NCBI GenBank assembly: GCA_973895155.1 | Contig: OZ316895.1 | Location: 13,144,001 to 13,208,000, forward strand | Direction: 5' to 3' | Source: Marsupella aquatica | Taxonomy: Eukaryota; Marchantiophyta | DNA length: 64,000 nucleotides | In this document: one piece after another, positions 34,378 through 47,130 of the stretch | Position numbering within the stretch: position 1 is the first letter of the stretch | Layout: every line of letters starts with the position of its first letter | Notes under the pieces: model-generated | What the model was told of the DNA's origin: nothing | The model's input: the letters and a program-made list of their open reading frames with translations, nothing else | Database searches by the model: none | Translations under genes and position numbers: made by a program

Positions 34378-35000
34378 TGTTGACTACTTGTGCATTTGTT
34401 GGATGTTGCACATTGCATGTTGTCTTATGAGTAGGGGTCATTACTCTCAATGAACATATTCCCCTCTTCATCCTAGCATGAAACATGTAGTTCCTTTCTT
34501 TGTCATGTGATGGGTTTGAGGTTTTGGTGACCAAATGACATGGGTTAATGCTTGGATATGGCCTCACTTGGCATTTACATAGCTGTATGGTGCCCAATGG
34601 CTGTGGATGCGAGCATGAGACCTCAATCAGGAGACCTATAACAGGGCTTACAAAAGACAGCATGGGTCACATTGAAGGAGGATGAGAAGGTTAAGACTGG
34701 GTCCTTTCATGTTTGGTCTTATTTGATATGGGGTTTCCTCACCTAGACTTGCACATACCATAAAACAGGAAATTTGTCTACATGACTAGATATGCAAAAT
34801 CATAAAAGAGACTGAGATAGTAAGCCATAAGTTTGGATGAGATCTCTATCTAAATTTTTACACTCAGATATGATCCCAAAATGCTACTTGCATGAAATTG
34901 AAGCTATTTACTCATCTAGGTTACAATAAATATTTTGATAGATCTTATCCAATTTAAGAAATATTATTCAAGCCCAAAGTTTGACTCACTCCCAAGATAA
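34378..35000. other. intergenic DNA, no gene seen
   Basis: AT-rich. The minus-strand frame of 133 codons at 34262-34663 overlaps the LTR-like remnant and has no domain. Confidence 0.45.
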
Positions 35001-35982
35001 TCCTAAACTATAATACAAGGTTGCGCCACTTTTTAGAGTGGTCGTCATTCAAATTTGCAGGGCATAAAAATTAAAAAAATGTGATCAAAAGTAAATAATA
35101 AAATCAAAGTGTGAATTGAGTTTAGTGTGACACAAAAAGTTACACCATTGTCCAAGACAAGCCAGATAATCACACGAGACACCCCAAAAAAGTGAAAGAC
35201 TTTAATTAATGCACGAGAATCAACGCACGAGGATCAAGGAGGATACTCCCTCCAGGTCTCCATGATCCGTATTGTACATACTTAAAGTATTCTACATATT
35301 CAATATTATATGTAACATAGTTTTGTATAATAGTGTTAAGAGGAATTTAATTGCTAATAACATTTTAGTCACTTGATCAATAAAAAATTGTTTCTCCCAA
35401 TATTTGTGGTGATTTTTAGAGTCATTTGCACTATCATTTTCAATGCCGAAAAACAAAAGTAATTAAACCCAAAGACATAGTGAAACTCATGACACGGGCG
35501 TTGATGGCAAGGTGTCGGGCGAGGGGCACACTGGCAATGTAGGGCAGCCCCTTGAAGGGCTCCAGTCGCGCACGGGTGGGGAGGGAGGGGGCGGCGAGCG
35601 AGTGGAGTGATGGTGAAATGGAGAAAAGGGGGAGGTTAAGGTTTAAAAGGAACATAAGAGGAAAAAGGTTTAAAAGGGGGAAAAAACACCTCTCATTTTG
35701 TTATACTTTTGTGGTTGTCATAGCCAGTGGTTTGTGCAATGACATCTTTTATTCAAAGAATTTTTTTGTGCAAGGAGAAAAAGGAAAAAGGGAACTTTTG
35801 TGGGTGCCGTAGCCAGTATTTTGCACAATGATATCTTTCACTCAACAAAAAGTTTTGTGCAATTTTTTATTCGATATCTTTTGCACCATGAGCTATTTCT
35901 CAACAACATCTTTAACCAAACAACATCTTTTATGCAACGCATGGGGATTGAAAAGATAGCGATAGAATGGTCATCTTTGCTA

Positions 35983-36008
35983 AACCTAAAACCTAAAACC
36001 TAAAACCG
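35983..36008. repeat. short CCTAAAA repeat
   Basis: Four tandem CTAAAAC units, resembling a telomere-type heptamer, inside the Helitron-like element. Too short to call an interstitial telomere. Confidence 0.5.
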
Positions 36009-36289
36009 ATAATATAACATTGCGCCAATGTATAGAGTGGTCGCCATTCAAATGCAAGGGCATTTTGGGTAAAAAACAAACAAAGAAAAAAACTTGCTCC
36101 TTCTCTCATTGAATTTTTACTTCATAACATCTTTCACATAATAACAACTTGGATGAAACGACATCTTTTTTTCTTTATAACATCTTTTACTTCACAATAT
36201 CTTTGGCAAAATGACACATTTTTCTTATCAACATCTTTCACATAATGGCATCTTTGGCAAAATGACTTCTTTGGCAAAATGACTTGAAG

Positions 36290-36780
36290 GACATCTTTTG
36301 TGCAATGCACGGGTATTTTCCCTCAATGATGTCTTGGCCGACACGACATCTTTTCCCTCAATGTCTTTGCCGACATCTTGGCCGACATGACATCTTTTTT
36401 CTCAACGACTTCTTGGCCAAGATGACATATTTTTTCTCAGCGACCTCTTGGCCGACATGACATATTTTTTTCTCAATGACTTCTTTTCTCTCAACGACCT
36501 CTTGGCCATCTTTTTTTCTCAACGACTTCATTTCTCTCAACGACCTCTTGGCCGACACAACATCTTTTCTCTCCACGACCTCTTGGCCGACACTACATCT
36601 TTTCTCTCCACGACCTCTTGGCCAACACAACATCTTTTCTCTCCACGACCTCCTGGCCAACACTACATCTTTTCTCTCCACGACCTCTTGGCCGACACGA
36701 CATCTTTTCTCTCAATGACCTCTTGGCCGACACGACATTTTTTTTCTCAACGACATCTTGGCCGACATGTCTTCTTTTGT
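36290..36780. repeat. 35 bp minisatellite array
   Basis: About ten units in the pattern CGACCTCTTGGCCGACAC / GACATCTTTTCTCTC-A. The central units (36535-36720) are nearly uniform with a 35 bp period; the outer ones are degraded and looser. Because 35 is not a multiple of 3 and the unit lacks stops in most phases, long frames appear on both strands (for example 36448-36798 plus and 36358-36681 minus). These are repeat artefacts. GACATCTTT-type motifs extend leftward to about 36130. Confidence 0.85.
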
Positions 36781-36803
36781 GCAACGCACGGGTATTGAGC
36801 TAG

Positions 36804-39170
36804 TAAATAATAATAATACACTAGTCCAAATACCGGTGCTTGTAAACAGGAAGGCCGTCCTTACCCAGACTCCCCTATGCCCGTCCCTCCTCACAAGCAC
36901 AGTCCAAATATGAAGAAAAAATGTGTACCATCGAAATCAGGGCCTATGAGTTCACTCTACTCTACAAAATAGTTCATGAACAATAGACTTTGATGATGAA
37001 TTTCTAGCATAGTGCCCCATGTCAATATTTGGTGAGAACAAAAAGAAGCTCATTACATTTCACACCCCCAAGATGGTACAGTTTTGGCCCTCGCTCACTA
37101 CAGTAGAGTCAGAGCCTAGACATTTTACTTTAGACCATAGCCCATATTCATTCTAGCTTTTCTTATAGATTACATAGTTCAACAGTGTAGATTAATATTA
37201 ATCAATTTATGAACAAGAGAATCCTAAAAGCCGTGGGATGTATCCCAAGTTCATAGCATAATACCGTATGGCATGAGTAAGCACAAAGCTTGCCGCCTCC
37301 CTAGTCTACAACCCCAAGAATCTAGATCTCTCTAGTTTCTCTCCAAAAGCCAAACAATCTAGAGAAAATAAGGAGAATCTGATATTGTAAGTAGGGTGTC
37401 TTGCTCTAATCATTTTAACCTTGGGCCTTGATCTCACATGCTTTGGGTTTCTGAAAAATCAACTTGATAATGCTGATGTCATCCACCTCACTTTCCAAAA
37501 TTGGAAAATTTGTCATATGACGAAACACCTGAAATGCATGGGAAACAAGTGTAGAAAATGGAATGTAATATAGATTTCGTCGTAAAGCAACATGAAAAAT
37601 ATGTTTCAATAAGCACTTTTTATAAGAAGTGAACATTGCCTTGAAACGTGGAATTCGATCTTGATTTACATGGAAGGGATGAGGTGCGAATGATGCAAAT
37701 GCCAACTAGGAAGAGTTATCCTTTGGATTGTGAGTCACAACCAAGATACCTATTGAAAATCTGGGTCCCACAATCAGTTCCAACTTTGCACACCCAGATA
37801 GATTTTGGTCAAATCTCCACTCTCACCATCGACAAGTCCTGAGCACTGAGTCCTGAGCTTGTCTCATAGCAGAAACCATTCCAACCCTGTTACATAAGAG
37901 ACACATGTCTAAGGCCCACATGGCCATTGCTTTCAAGGCATCACTAAAAAAGTGATTAAAGGCCCCCACACAACCTCGTCCCCAAGTGAGGAATGACCAG
38001 CTGGAACATGGAACAACAAAGAGTCCAAACTTAGAGATACCTTGAATTGTTCTTGAGAATAGCGTTTCCACTCCTTATTTCCCTGGCCTAGCTGTGGTGT
38101 ACTTTTACAAACAAAACTCTGGGAGGAGAGAGCGGGCCGTCCAAGAAATGGGAAAGCAAGGGCACGAACAATGAGAACCCTGAATCATCTACTTGGGCCG
38201 TCAGACCTGAGAGGGGTCTTGCCTAAGAGTATTTCCACTTTTCACCCACTAAACCGCCAAATAAGCCAGATGGAGAAAAACATTGGTGATTACCTCCCCA
38301 TTGGTAGCCCGTGTTTCAAAAGATTTAGAAGTCAACTTCCAAATCCAAACTGTTAATCTCTAGTTTTACTATGAAAGGTGCTTGGCAATGCAGCTGCCAT
38401 TCAGACCTCCATTGTCAATGGCAGAAGAAATGCACTGTACACTAACTTGTACAGTTCACTTAAAGGTACAATGCACAATATGAAGAATGGTGGTAAGTTT
38501 GGGGGCTTTTATGGTGGGGATGTAGACTGTCAATGCACCATAGCTATCTCAATGCCTGATAAGAGGCCTCTACTTTTATTGTTTAAGGAGCATTGGTCAA
38601 AGAAACTGATGGAGGTGCTCATCAGAGCAAAGCCGGACACCAGCAATGTCACAACAAGCTGCAACACTGCTCCCTTTCTTTGTTGTTTGTTATATTCTAT
38701 CGTTTTGTGGGTGGTGGTGGTGGGGAACTGGTGAGGCGAGAATGCTAAAGCAGCAAAATTAATATCACGGAACATTAAAAGCAGCTCGTGCAGTCAAACC
38801 CCACTAAAAAGCCGTCCTGGTTTCCTTCTTGGGAGTTTCAAGATTGATGGATTTCTCAAATCAGCAAGTGGTTTCTCAGAAAGGGCACCAAGGGACCCAC
38901 TAAATGAGTCCTACCTCACCTTTCTCCCCGTGAGTATGGACACCGAATCTTCCACCCCTGCACATAAGAGAGGTATGGACTTTTGCTTTTCTTAAATCTC
39001 CAGTAAGTGTGGCTTTTCAACACGTGGGGGCACTTGTGACTTTTTTCACCAAAGCAAATGGAGAGTGCCACTTCTTTCTCTAAACATAGATTCAGGACCA
39101 AATTCAATAAATGCAAAGCCCTTAAATGAAGGAGCCAAAGTATGATAATGTTTGGACTACCTCTACCTCT
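36804..39170. other. intergenic DNA, no gene seen
   Basis: AT-rich. Frames up to 118 codons (38378) show no domain. The 36815-36960 stretch (CCAAATACC...CACAAGCAC...TCACTCTAC) is weakly similar to 45408-45560. Confidence 0.45.
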
Positions 39171-39207
39171 GGATGTGGTATAAAAGTCTAGTCAAAGTAA
39201 GCACTCC

Positions 39208-39285
39208 ACATTAGCTTTTTACCTTGGTCCATGTAGGATCGATAGACATTAGCTTTTTACTTTGGCTCATGTAGGATCAGTAGAC
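39208..39285. repeat. 38 bp tandem duplication
   Basis: ACATTAGCTTTTTACCTTGG and CATGTAGGATCGATAG are repeated at an offset of 38 bp with three or four mismatches. Confidence 0.75.
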
Positions 39286-39689
39286 GCCATACCTGAATGG
39301 GCCCCCACCTGTTGTATTCATTCCTAGCAACAGGCCAGTGCAGTAGGAGCTTGCACTTAAAAAAATAACAAATAATGAAAAGGGATCCGCCTTTGGGCTG
39401 TTCTAGGAGTGTGCGAAAGCTTTCACATAAGAAACAAAACAGCCAGAAGGATATTGTCTTTATTGGTTACTGTTGTGATTCTCTCCTACACTCAATTGAA
39501 TATGCTTTTGATGATTAAACAAAGCGCTAGTCATTTTCTAAGTTTTTTTTATGGGAATAGGGCACAAAGTGCAAGTCACGGGCGACCCTTACGACTTCTT
39601 TTAAACCTCATGTTCTAGTAGTATAAAGTTCTATGGGTAGCTTGTGGCACTACCATCTTCCGGTGCCTTATGTTGGAAAATGCAGTGTT

Positions 39690-40070
39690 CGAAAATATAT
39701 ATTTTTGGGGTCTTGTGACAAAATATTTATTTGAACTCAAACACAGTGTCTTTTTAGCAGGATGCACGGGCACTGTGTTAAAATATTGGCTTTATGTTCA
39801 AGCTAAGTAGTTGTGTTTGTGTTTTGACCCTAAAATGTTTTACATTGAGCACCAATGGTAAAAATTCATGAATTATATGACAATTTCAAACACAAAGCCA
39901 ATACTTGAACACAATGCCCATTTTTGAACACAATGTCCTTCTAGTACAAAACTGAAAACACTTACTCAAACCTCAAATTCAATGCCCCGGGTGCACTATT
40001 TGAATAGAACCCCCCTTGGCCCACTATTCAAACACAAGGGCCATGGCATTGTGTTTGCATACAGTACAAT
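39690..40070. repeat. imperfect inverted repeat with ACACARTGYCC motifs
   Basis: The left part (GGGCACTGTGTTAAAATATT, GGCTTTATG) is mirrored by the right part (CACAAAGCCAATACTTGAAC, ACAATGCCC). Further ACACA(A/G)TGYCC motifs flank both sides to about 40060. Probably a decayed foldback element; the ends are not defined. Confidence 0.45.
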
Positions 40071-42470
40071 TCTATGTAGGAAAGAACATACAAATGTTTT
40101 AAGAATCTTTGAGTATCATTTGATTAGTTCACAGTAAGGGGCAATCTATATATGTTCCACCAGCAAATATTTTTAGAGTGCAAGGGTTCTAGGACAGGAA
40201 GTGAGTGTAAGGAGAGACTCCAGATTCACCTAGGCAAATGAACAGTGACAGGTTAGAGGGGGTGGCAGCTGTGGTTCAATTTTTGCCTGAAACTTTGATG
40301 TGTAATTGGCTGCACTTGATACATAATAGTGACAACAGGTTAATTAGGAGGGCCTTATGCCACTACCAAAGGGCATTTGTCAGGGCAAGACTTTCTTTAC
40401 AAACCTTTGGCAGGAACCAGAGTAAGTTAATTTTCTCCCTGTCCAAAGGTGTAAACCAAAGCCCTTGGGAATTATTTAGGACAAGCCTCCTCCAGGAGAG
40501 CTACATATTAAATTAGTCCAACTGTTTGGGTTGTGTTTGATGCCTGTCCAAAGAGAGCGAACTGTTATCAAAATTAGAAAGATTCTTCATGTATTTTTCC
40601 ATATGTTGTGGGCTTTGGTGCAAAGGAAAGCACACATGAAAGAATTTGTGGTGATTTCTGTCAGTTGAATTGCCAGTTCTCTCTCAAGAAACAAAGAAAG
40701 CTCTGTGAAAATTTCCCCTCTGATAAGAATAGTCACAGTTAGTGGTCTAGAGGCTTCATTCTAGACTATAAATTGTTACCTAACTTATCAGATTTGAGAA
40801 TTATTAGGTAGATGGTGTTGTCTACAATATCACTCAAAATGTTGTTTGTAACAACATCAATGTCATTTGATGGTCAACCTCTTAACTTTGAATTTATGTT
40901 GGATCAGACGCACCACCCAGTTAACATGACCTGAGGACTTCTACGGACCAAACACAGTTTTACACGAAAACACGCCAGCAAAATACAATGGAAACACATC
41001 TATCCAATAATATCTCAAGACACTCCATGCAACTTTTACTAATCCATATTGTTATGCATGTAGAATTGAACAAACTCGGAGATTATGCGTTTGCCAAATA
41101 AGAGTGGACATAATTAAACTCCCTAATTGCTCAAATTTGAAGTGTATTTAGCACTCTCCATACTTACTAAACATGCCATTATCAACGCATCTCCTCCACA
41201 GTACATTGCCAGCACGCACTAGCTAGCTGAATATGAATTCTTGGTGGATAGTTATCTCATTTGTGGGTGACCCCTACCACAAACAACTTGCTGTCTATCC
41301 ACAGTTGTATTCAATGTGGAAGTGAGGCAAATTTGGAAAACAGATTGAACTTTCTAGACACTGATCAATGATCAGGGTTGTCTGGGCAGTTCACATATAT
41401 CTCCACTGGACTTTCGTAACAGGATCAGATGTAAGTTCTGCTGATTTGTTGCATCTGATTGGTTGATATTATAATAACCGATCGAAGGCTGCAATGTTTC
41501 TCACTGAACCAATGACATGTTGAGACATGTCAATGGCTAGACCCAGAGGAGCACATCTGTTCTGGACTTTTGGTCAATTCATGGCTGATATCCGTTCCTG
41601 CTATTTGTAGACATTCTTACTGTTCTCTTGCAAGCCAAAAAGCATGGGTAATTTTCTGCTATGCAATGTTGATGTCCAAAACTTAATCAATAAAATGGAG
41701 TGCCAGGAGGTTAGAGACAAGCTAGAGCGCATGTAATATGATCTAGTTAGTGACATGTGAGGATGATTAAGGGAACCTTATGGAAATTGACCTCCTGGTG
41801 AGAAGTAGTAGTTTTTTTGTAAATATGCTCACTATTTAACATAAGAAAACACATGGACATAGTGTGGATACACTAGCTTGGAAATCAAACTGAGCACCAC
41901 TGCCCTTTGTACTGCAACAAACTTGTAACCAGTGATGATGTATATTGGAATGGCTTGGGCAAGCAAGACCCGTGTTTCCTGTCAATCACACACACTTTCT
42001 AATCTGGAGTCAACAAATTTTGTTGAGGATTTCCAGTCCCTTCTAGCTTCAGATGTAACAGCATGTACATTGCAGCAGGTGGGTAAGAATGAGCCAGCAT
42101 AGCTTGACCACCTCAAAATTTGAGAACGCTTCACACAAAAGTCTCGTCTCATGATCTCTGCTATTAAGGTAGTATATATTCTTGGACTCATATGACCAAA
42201 ATACACAACCTGGTAGAGCTCATCTGAAATATACATCCAAGGTCCCTGGCATGTTGAAATTGTCCAGGTCTATTATAAGCTTAGATTATATTTTGAAGAC
42301 CTCAAACAAGCAACCCAACAGCATTCTCCAGCCTTGACTATTCTCAAAAGGATTCAGATCTAAACCCTTTTTGTGACATAGTATCAACTGAACACTTTTC
42401 CCTGGATTTTTTAATGCTGGGCTGTGTACATGCAGAGGTTCAGAATCCATCAATAGAACCAGTACTTAGC
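40071..42470. other. intergenic DNA, no gene seen
   Basis: AT-rich. The right part should include the 3' untranslated region of the F-box gene. No other coding signal is recognised. Confidence 0.45.
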
Positions 42471-43694
42471 TTACAAAACAATGTCCAAACGGGGTTGAAA
42501 CAAGAATATAAGATCATCCATGTACTGAAAGTTATTGCTGTACTCGTGGCGATCTATCCACCCCCAAACCTTTTTGACAATGTCACAAGTAATGGTAATC
42601 TCTGTGAAAGGATTGATGAAGCAAGCATAATCCCCTTCCACATCAAAACGATAAAAAATTCCATTCTCTGGGAGTGCACATAGTTTTCTTATAAGCTCCT
42701 CGGGCATTGCAATCACATGGTCCCATTTTAGTTTCACCATGTCCAATCTCCAAATGTCCACAGTCAGCGTCTTGTCGCTCTTCATGACATCGGTCCCTCC
42801 AACCAGCATCAAACATCCCTGGTGCTCAAACAAATGCACATGACCCAGGTCAAAGGCTATCTCAGATGACACTTCACTCCAGCTGGTCTGGAGTGCCTTA
42901 AACACACGGTACATCCAACACCATCCAAAAGGCTGCACCATAAGAATGTACAGATCATTCGCAACAAACACTGCATTCTCAATCTCCAGACAAAGATCAA
43001 TTTCACTCTGCAAAGTGGTGGCAAGTTCCCAAGATGGAGAACTTCTGCTCATATCATAAACATAAATTTCACAGAACTTTGTTGCACCCAAGGGATCTCG
43101 TAGGGCAGCACTAGGAGATTCCATTTCCTCGTACTCTGTTTGTTCTGCAATGATTCTATGCATACGTGTTTTCCCATCAGCAACCATCCCCAGGATGGTG
43201 CAGGTGGAACGGTTGCCTTGCTCTGGTTCTGGTAGGGGCGGGAGTTTCTTTTGAGTTTTGTTTAATGGATTGACAAGGAATCTTCCCAGGTCTTCCTCTT
43301 TGCCTTCCAACAAAAATATGCCTCCTGCAGCTCCTACAACTTGATACTCACCTGGTGAGGGACAACTGGGGAGCAATAGCGAGGGCGGAATCACGTGCCA
43401 TTTCCTCAAGGAAAGATTAAAAATTGCTCCTCCACATGAAGTTTGGACAACACAACAAGGCAACCGTGGGGGACAAGGTGGGGAACATTTATACAATAGC
43501 TCTGAGTTGCGGAGCAACAAGTTCCAGGATTTGCACACCGGTTGCAATCGAAGATTGCTCCACCAAGGTAAATGAGCAAGAATTGGTGCAAGGAGCTCTT
43601 CTGGTAGATTTCTCCACACTTCCGTCTGCATCTCTATTATCTTACTTGGTTCTGATTGTTTGGCCTCTCCTGCTGCTGCTGGAAAAATCTCCAT
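42471..43694 (-). CDS. F-box protein with C-terminal kelch/beta-propeller-like region
   Basis: A single 407-residue frame. An F-box lies at about 26-65 (VWRNLPEELLAPILAHLPWW ... VCKSWNLLLRN), the module that binds SKP1 and makes the protein a substrate adaptor of an SCF E3 ubiquitin ligase. The rest has the spacing of plant F-box/kelch or F-box-associated proteins: a Trp/Gly-containing strand about every 45-60 residues (FNLSLRKWHVIPP, EIYVYDMSRSSPSWELA, CLMLVGGTDV, VDIWRLDMVKLKWDHV, KKVWGWID). The sequence pattern recalls the At5g15710/UFO-like group, but orthology is not claimed. The ATG at 43694 is kept; a second in-frame ATG at residue 22 (43631) lies just before the F-box and could be used. 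Intronless and intact, with stop codon. The substrate and regulation are unknown. Confidence 0.87.
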   Translation of the reverse strand: MEIFPAAAGEAKQSEPSKIIEMQTEVWRNLPEELLAPILAHLPWWSNLRLQPVCKSWNLLLRNSELLYKCSPPCPPRLPCCVVQTSCGGAIFNLSLRKWHVIPPSLLLPSCPSPGEYQVVGAAGGIFLLEGKEEDLGRFLVNPLNKTQKKLPPLPEPEQGNRSTCTILGMVADGKTRMHRIIAEQTEYEEMESPSAALRDPLGATKFCEIYVYDMSRSSPSWELATTLQSEIDLCLEIENAVFVANDLYILMVQPFGWCWMYRVFKALQTSWSEVSSEIAFDLGHVHLFEHQGCLMLVGGTDVMKSDKTLTVDIWRLDMVKLKWDHVIAMPEELIRKLCALPENGIFYRFDVEGDYACFINPFTEITITCDIVKKVWGWIDRHEYSNNFQYMDDLIFLFQPRLDIVL

Positions 43695-46659
43695 AGAAGA
43701 CTGACTGTTGGGATAGATGACAATTGTTTTTATAAGAATCCAACTTACTATGGAGTGGTTGTTGTAACATAAGATGGACTGAATTAACTTCTCTTGATAA
43801 TTGTCAGATCCTGATCACATACCTGATGTAGAGGGACATCTTAGGCAATGCAAAAAGGCCAAAACATATTTGCTAGTCAATCGTGTTTGAAATGTATGTA
43901 GGTTAGGCAATCTTTTGCACGATTGAGATAGAAGGTTCACGTGAAAAGGAAATAGATTTCTATCTAGTCTGGAGAATGCTTGGATTTCTTGATCGGGGAA
44001 AAGTACAACTTGTGCTCTGCTGCTTTCTTAGCTTTCCATTTGGATGTGCTTGGAGGTACTCATAAACCAAAGATGAGACAAGGTGCACTTTCTGGTCATG
44101 CCTCATCACCCTAACGAGGGTTTTTACTCCAGGCCTCCAAAGTTAAGGGGCGCAGCTGTTGCTCTGAGATAGATTCAAGGGCTGAGATTTTAAGTAAACT
44201 AGAAGCCTGATTATGTGATAAGCCTAATAGACCTTTGTAACGTTGATGGGACTATAATTCAAAGACCATAGCTAAGACACATGGCCTATTGATTTTGCCT
44301 ACCATTGATTCAAGCAAGGATCATATGATTATCTGGAGGAGAGGTTTTCCCACGAAAGGGAGACGATCTTATGCAAGCTTCTTTTGACTTACCATCACTT
44401 GCAAAAGAGTGTTATTTGGGGGAGGGGAGAGCCGTCATAGGTTCTACAAGAATGATTACAGATCTATAGGGTTGTGATCATGGGCAATGGCTTTTGGTGT
44501 ATGTGGAGTCCCATCATATCTTTGTAGTAGAAGGCTGGATAGGTTTTGATATATCTAGCTATACTTTCTCTACTCTAGGAAATTATATCAGGTTGACCAT
44601 ATGTTTGGGCGAGGCTAACAGTTGCCTAAGCCAGACCATGTGTAATTGAAGAATTGTTATGCATTGATCACCATTGACACTGGTTTTTCCGGTCATTCGC
44701 ATGGAATGCAACAAAACTACTCTCACATCCAAAATTCAATCTGCTGTAGCTTTTCAAGGGCTGGAATAATATTCCAGACTGAAGCTAGCCAACATTTAGT
44801 GTAAGATGTGGCAGGCTATCTGTAAGCTTGCAGAGGTACAAAGCAAGGTGACTGCTCATTGAACAGAAATTGGACACCCTTTCTAGAGCAGGATACATAA
44901 AACATTTATTCGGCCATGAATTGTACCAATCAATCAGTCTGTTTCTTATCCAGAAATAGATGGTTGCTCGTTGAACTGCAGAATTTATAGAACAATAATA
45001 CATTAGAGTTAATTAACGGACTAAAATTAGCATTCCATGAATTATATTAGACTTGCTGTTATTATTCTACTTCTTCTTGAAGACATAGATGCAGAAAATG
45101 TGAGAACATAATTGCAGCTGCACTGGCCTAGAGGTTTGGAAGAGGAATGATCTCTAATTGAAATCTAAATCATTTGTTGGAGCTAAGGAGGCCAGAATAG
45201 TGAGAAAGTCTGCAGGTAGCTCAAGCAAAGGAAACCAAATAGAAACCAGAAGGGTTACAATCCAATTGTACAATTCAAAATCAAGAGACATTGGCATCCA
45301 AATGGTATTCTGATATCATAGCAGAATGGTGAGCATACCAGGGTAACTGACCAAAGAGGGATTGGTCTCTTTGGTTACAATGAATTGAACAGATGTATTA
45401 CACACACTGGCCCAAATACCCACATGTATTCACAGGAAGTTTTGTTCTTTTCTTAGTAGTTAAGTGCATGGGAAATTGGGTACAGAAAGCCCATCTGCCC
45501 GCCCTCCTCTCACCAAACTAAGAAATTATGACCTATGGTTTCACTCTAGAGACTAGGTCATGGAGGTACTTGGAACTTTGATTGCAGTAGTATAGAAGGA
45601 TAGTATCCTGCCAGTGCATACTGTTTAGAGTTTTTAAGGTTCCATTACTTGACTTCACTTTGTTAAGTCAAGAAATATTTCTCTGCTTCCACAGACACTT
45701 GTTGAGTGAATTCCTAGCTAAGACAAATGTCTAATAGTTCCTCCAAGAATGCAAGATAGCCAATAGCACCCCCCCAGGTTCCTCTCTTACTTCCTAGAAC
45801 TTCCACTTGACATGCAGCTGTGTTATAAGGTGCAGACATCAATGTCAACCTGTTTTGTTTATTGATTGAGTCCATCCCAAAAGCAAATCATGCTTGTGGC
45901 ATTACATGATCCACGTGCATAACATTTTCAATCATATTTTGTTAGAACAAGTAGATTTGCAGTCTGTTTTTTCTTGCTAATTGCTTCAAGGGCCAGAAAT
46001 AGAAGCTCCCATCAGGTTATTACTTGAGGTGAGCAATTGCTTTATATCAATGTACACTTCCTCTTCCCAGGGAGCCAGAAGACTGGAATACTTGAGTATA
46101 TTGTAGGGACTACCAGATAAGTTATTGTCCAAGGCATCTGAATACTACAATATACTATCGAACCCTTTCTTATGGTTTCTACAATTTCATTTTGGCAAGA
46201 AGCCTCCCTGGCTGTTAAATTACAGTGAGTCTTGTCTTACCATGAGATGGGCCTACAAGTGCCATACCGCACCTTTTCTCCGCCCAACCAGTCATTCTAC
46301 CTACAGCTTGTCACAAAACACTATATACTGATGCTATATGATACGCAATTACTATCATTCTTGCTAATGAATTGGACAAAGCTTCCAATTTCATGGCACT
46401 CATTTTATGAGAACACTTTACTTACAATTTGGGATAGACTTGCAATGTCACTCTTTTTATTATCTACAACTATAATAAGTGATCCCGTTGTTTTTTGTCA
46501 TTCGTCCCAATACAAAAAAGCTCGTGAGTGGGAAAGATTCACAACCATTGGATTTGTTTGGCTGTTTTTCCTGACCATTGATGGAAGAAATGGACACCCC
46601 TGGGGCATATGTGCTTCCCCACGCTGCCCTAGTCCGACTCCCTATAGACAGGCCTTCCT
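43695..46659. other. upstream region of the F-box gene and intergenic DNA
   Basis: The first few hundred bases should hold the minus-strand promoter. Beyond that, AT-rich DNA with no gene. The frame of 150 codons at 46232-46684 ends inside a Helitron-like 3' terminus and has no domain. Confidence 0.45.
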
Positions 46660-46660
46660 T

Positions 46661-46690
46661 GTGCCGTGCAACGCATTTGTATAGGGCTAG
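46661..46690 (+). mobile_element. Helitron-like 3' terminus (2)
   Basis: GCCGTGCAACGCATTTG, then after a short gap GGGCTAG followed by T. The same CGTGCAACGCA...CTAG/T layout as at 36803. The upstream limit of the element is not identified. Confidence 0.45.
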
Positions 46691-46959
46691 TTTATCATAA
46701 TATTTTTGTCTTTGTTTATGAATTAAAAAAATTAACTTGGGCCAGCTCCTCCACATTTGATGGCTATGTTGCACCCCATGGTGTGATGAAATGGCTCCAA
46801 TCCCTCTTTGACTAGTCTCTATGATACAGGGACTGAGAACAGACTAGCATTAGATAGTGGCCGTGTGTAGGATGGGAGGACACCCTAGCCCACCCATTGG
46901 TCGATTTACCCAAGCGTGATTAAAATCAACTTAATCTCATTTAACTGCAAAATTGAACG

Positions 46960-47062
46960 TAATTGCACATCAAAATGTGATAATGTCAGGTTGCTCACTG
47001 ATTTTATCATGGGATAGTGTGATATTATATATAGCATATTGTCATATTTGGATGTGCGATTA
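46960..47062. mobile_element. hairpin MITE, copy B
   Basis: TAATTGCACATCAAAATGTG at the left and CATATTTGGATGTGCGATTA at the right are imperfect inverses, 103 bp end to end. Related to 25816-25936. TA at both ends could be the target duplication. Confidence 0.6.
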
Positions 47063-47130
47063 GGATTTAGGAGAACACTTTAAAAAATAGGTACAACGAT
47101 AATCATTGTATATCAAAAAGCTAACTTGTT

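Larger units (their letters stand above)
35001..36803 (+). mobile_element. Helitron-like non-autonomous element
   Basis: The 3' end has GTGC-AAC-GCAC (36779-36789), a short hairpin, followed after 10 bp by CTAG and a host T, the form of a plant Helitron terminus. The proposed 5' end is TC at 35001, preceded by A; this side is weaker. Internal duplications are consistent with nesting or rearrangement: GCGCCA-----TAGAGTGGTCG-CATTCAAAT occurs near 35025 and 36020; TAGCCAGT---TTTG-GCAATGA-ATCTTT near 35723 and 35808. No Rep/helicase frame is present. Confidence 0.45.

Noticed and set aside
35235-35260. TACTCCCTCCAGGTCTCC, resembling a Stowaway MITE end
   Set aside because: No inverse partner (GGAGGGAGTA type) was found at MITE distance, so chance or a lone relic.
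36290-36780. CRISPR-like appearance of the regular repeat array
   Set aside because: Units are contiguous without unique spacers and the DNA is eukaryotic; it is a minisatellite.
36358-36798. Long overlapping frames on both strands
   Set aside because: They arise from the 35 bp repeat, whose period is not a multiple of three and whose unit lacks stops; no real protein signal.
46232-46684. Plus-strand frame of 150 codons
   Set aside because: It terminates within the Helitron-like hairpin, shows no domain and has no conserved codon pattern.
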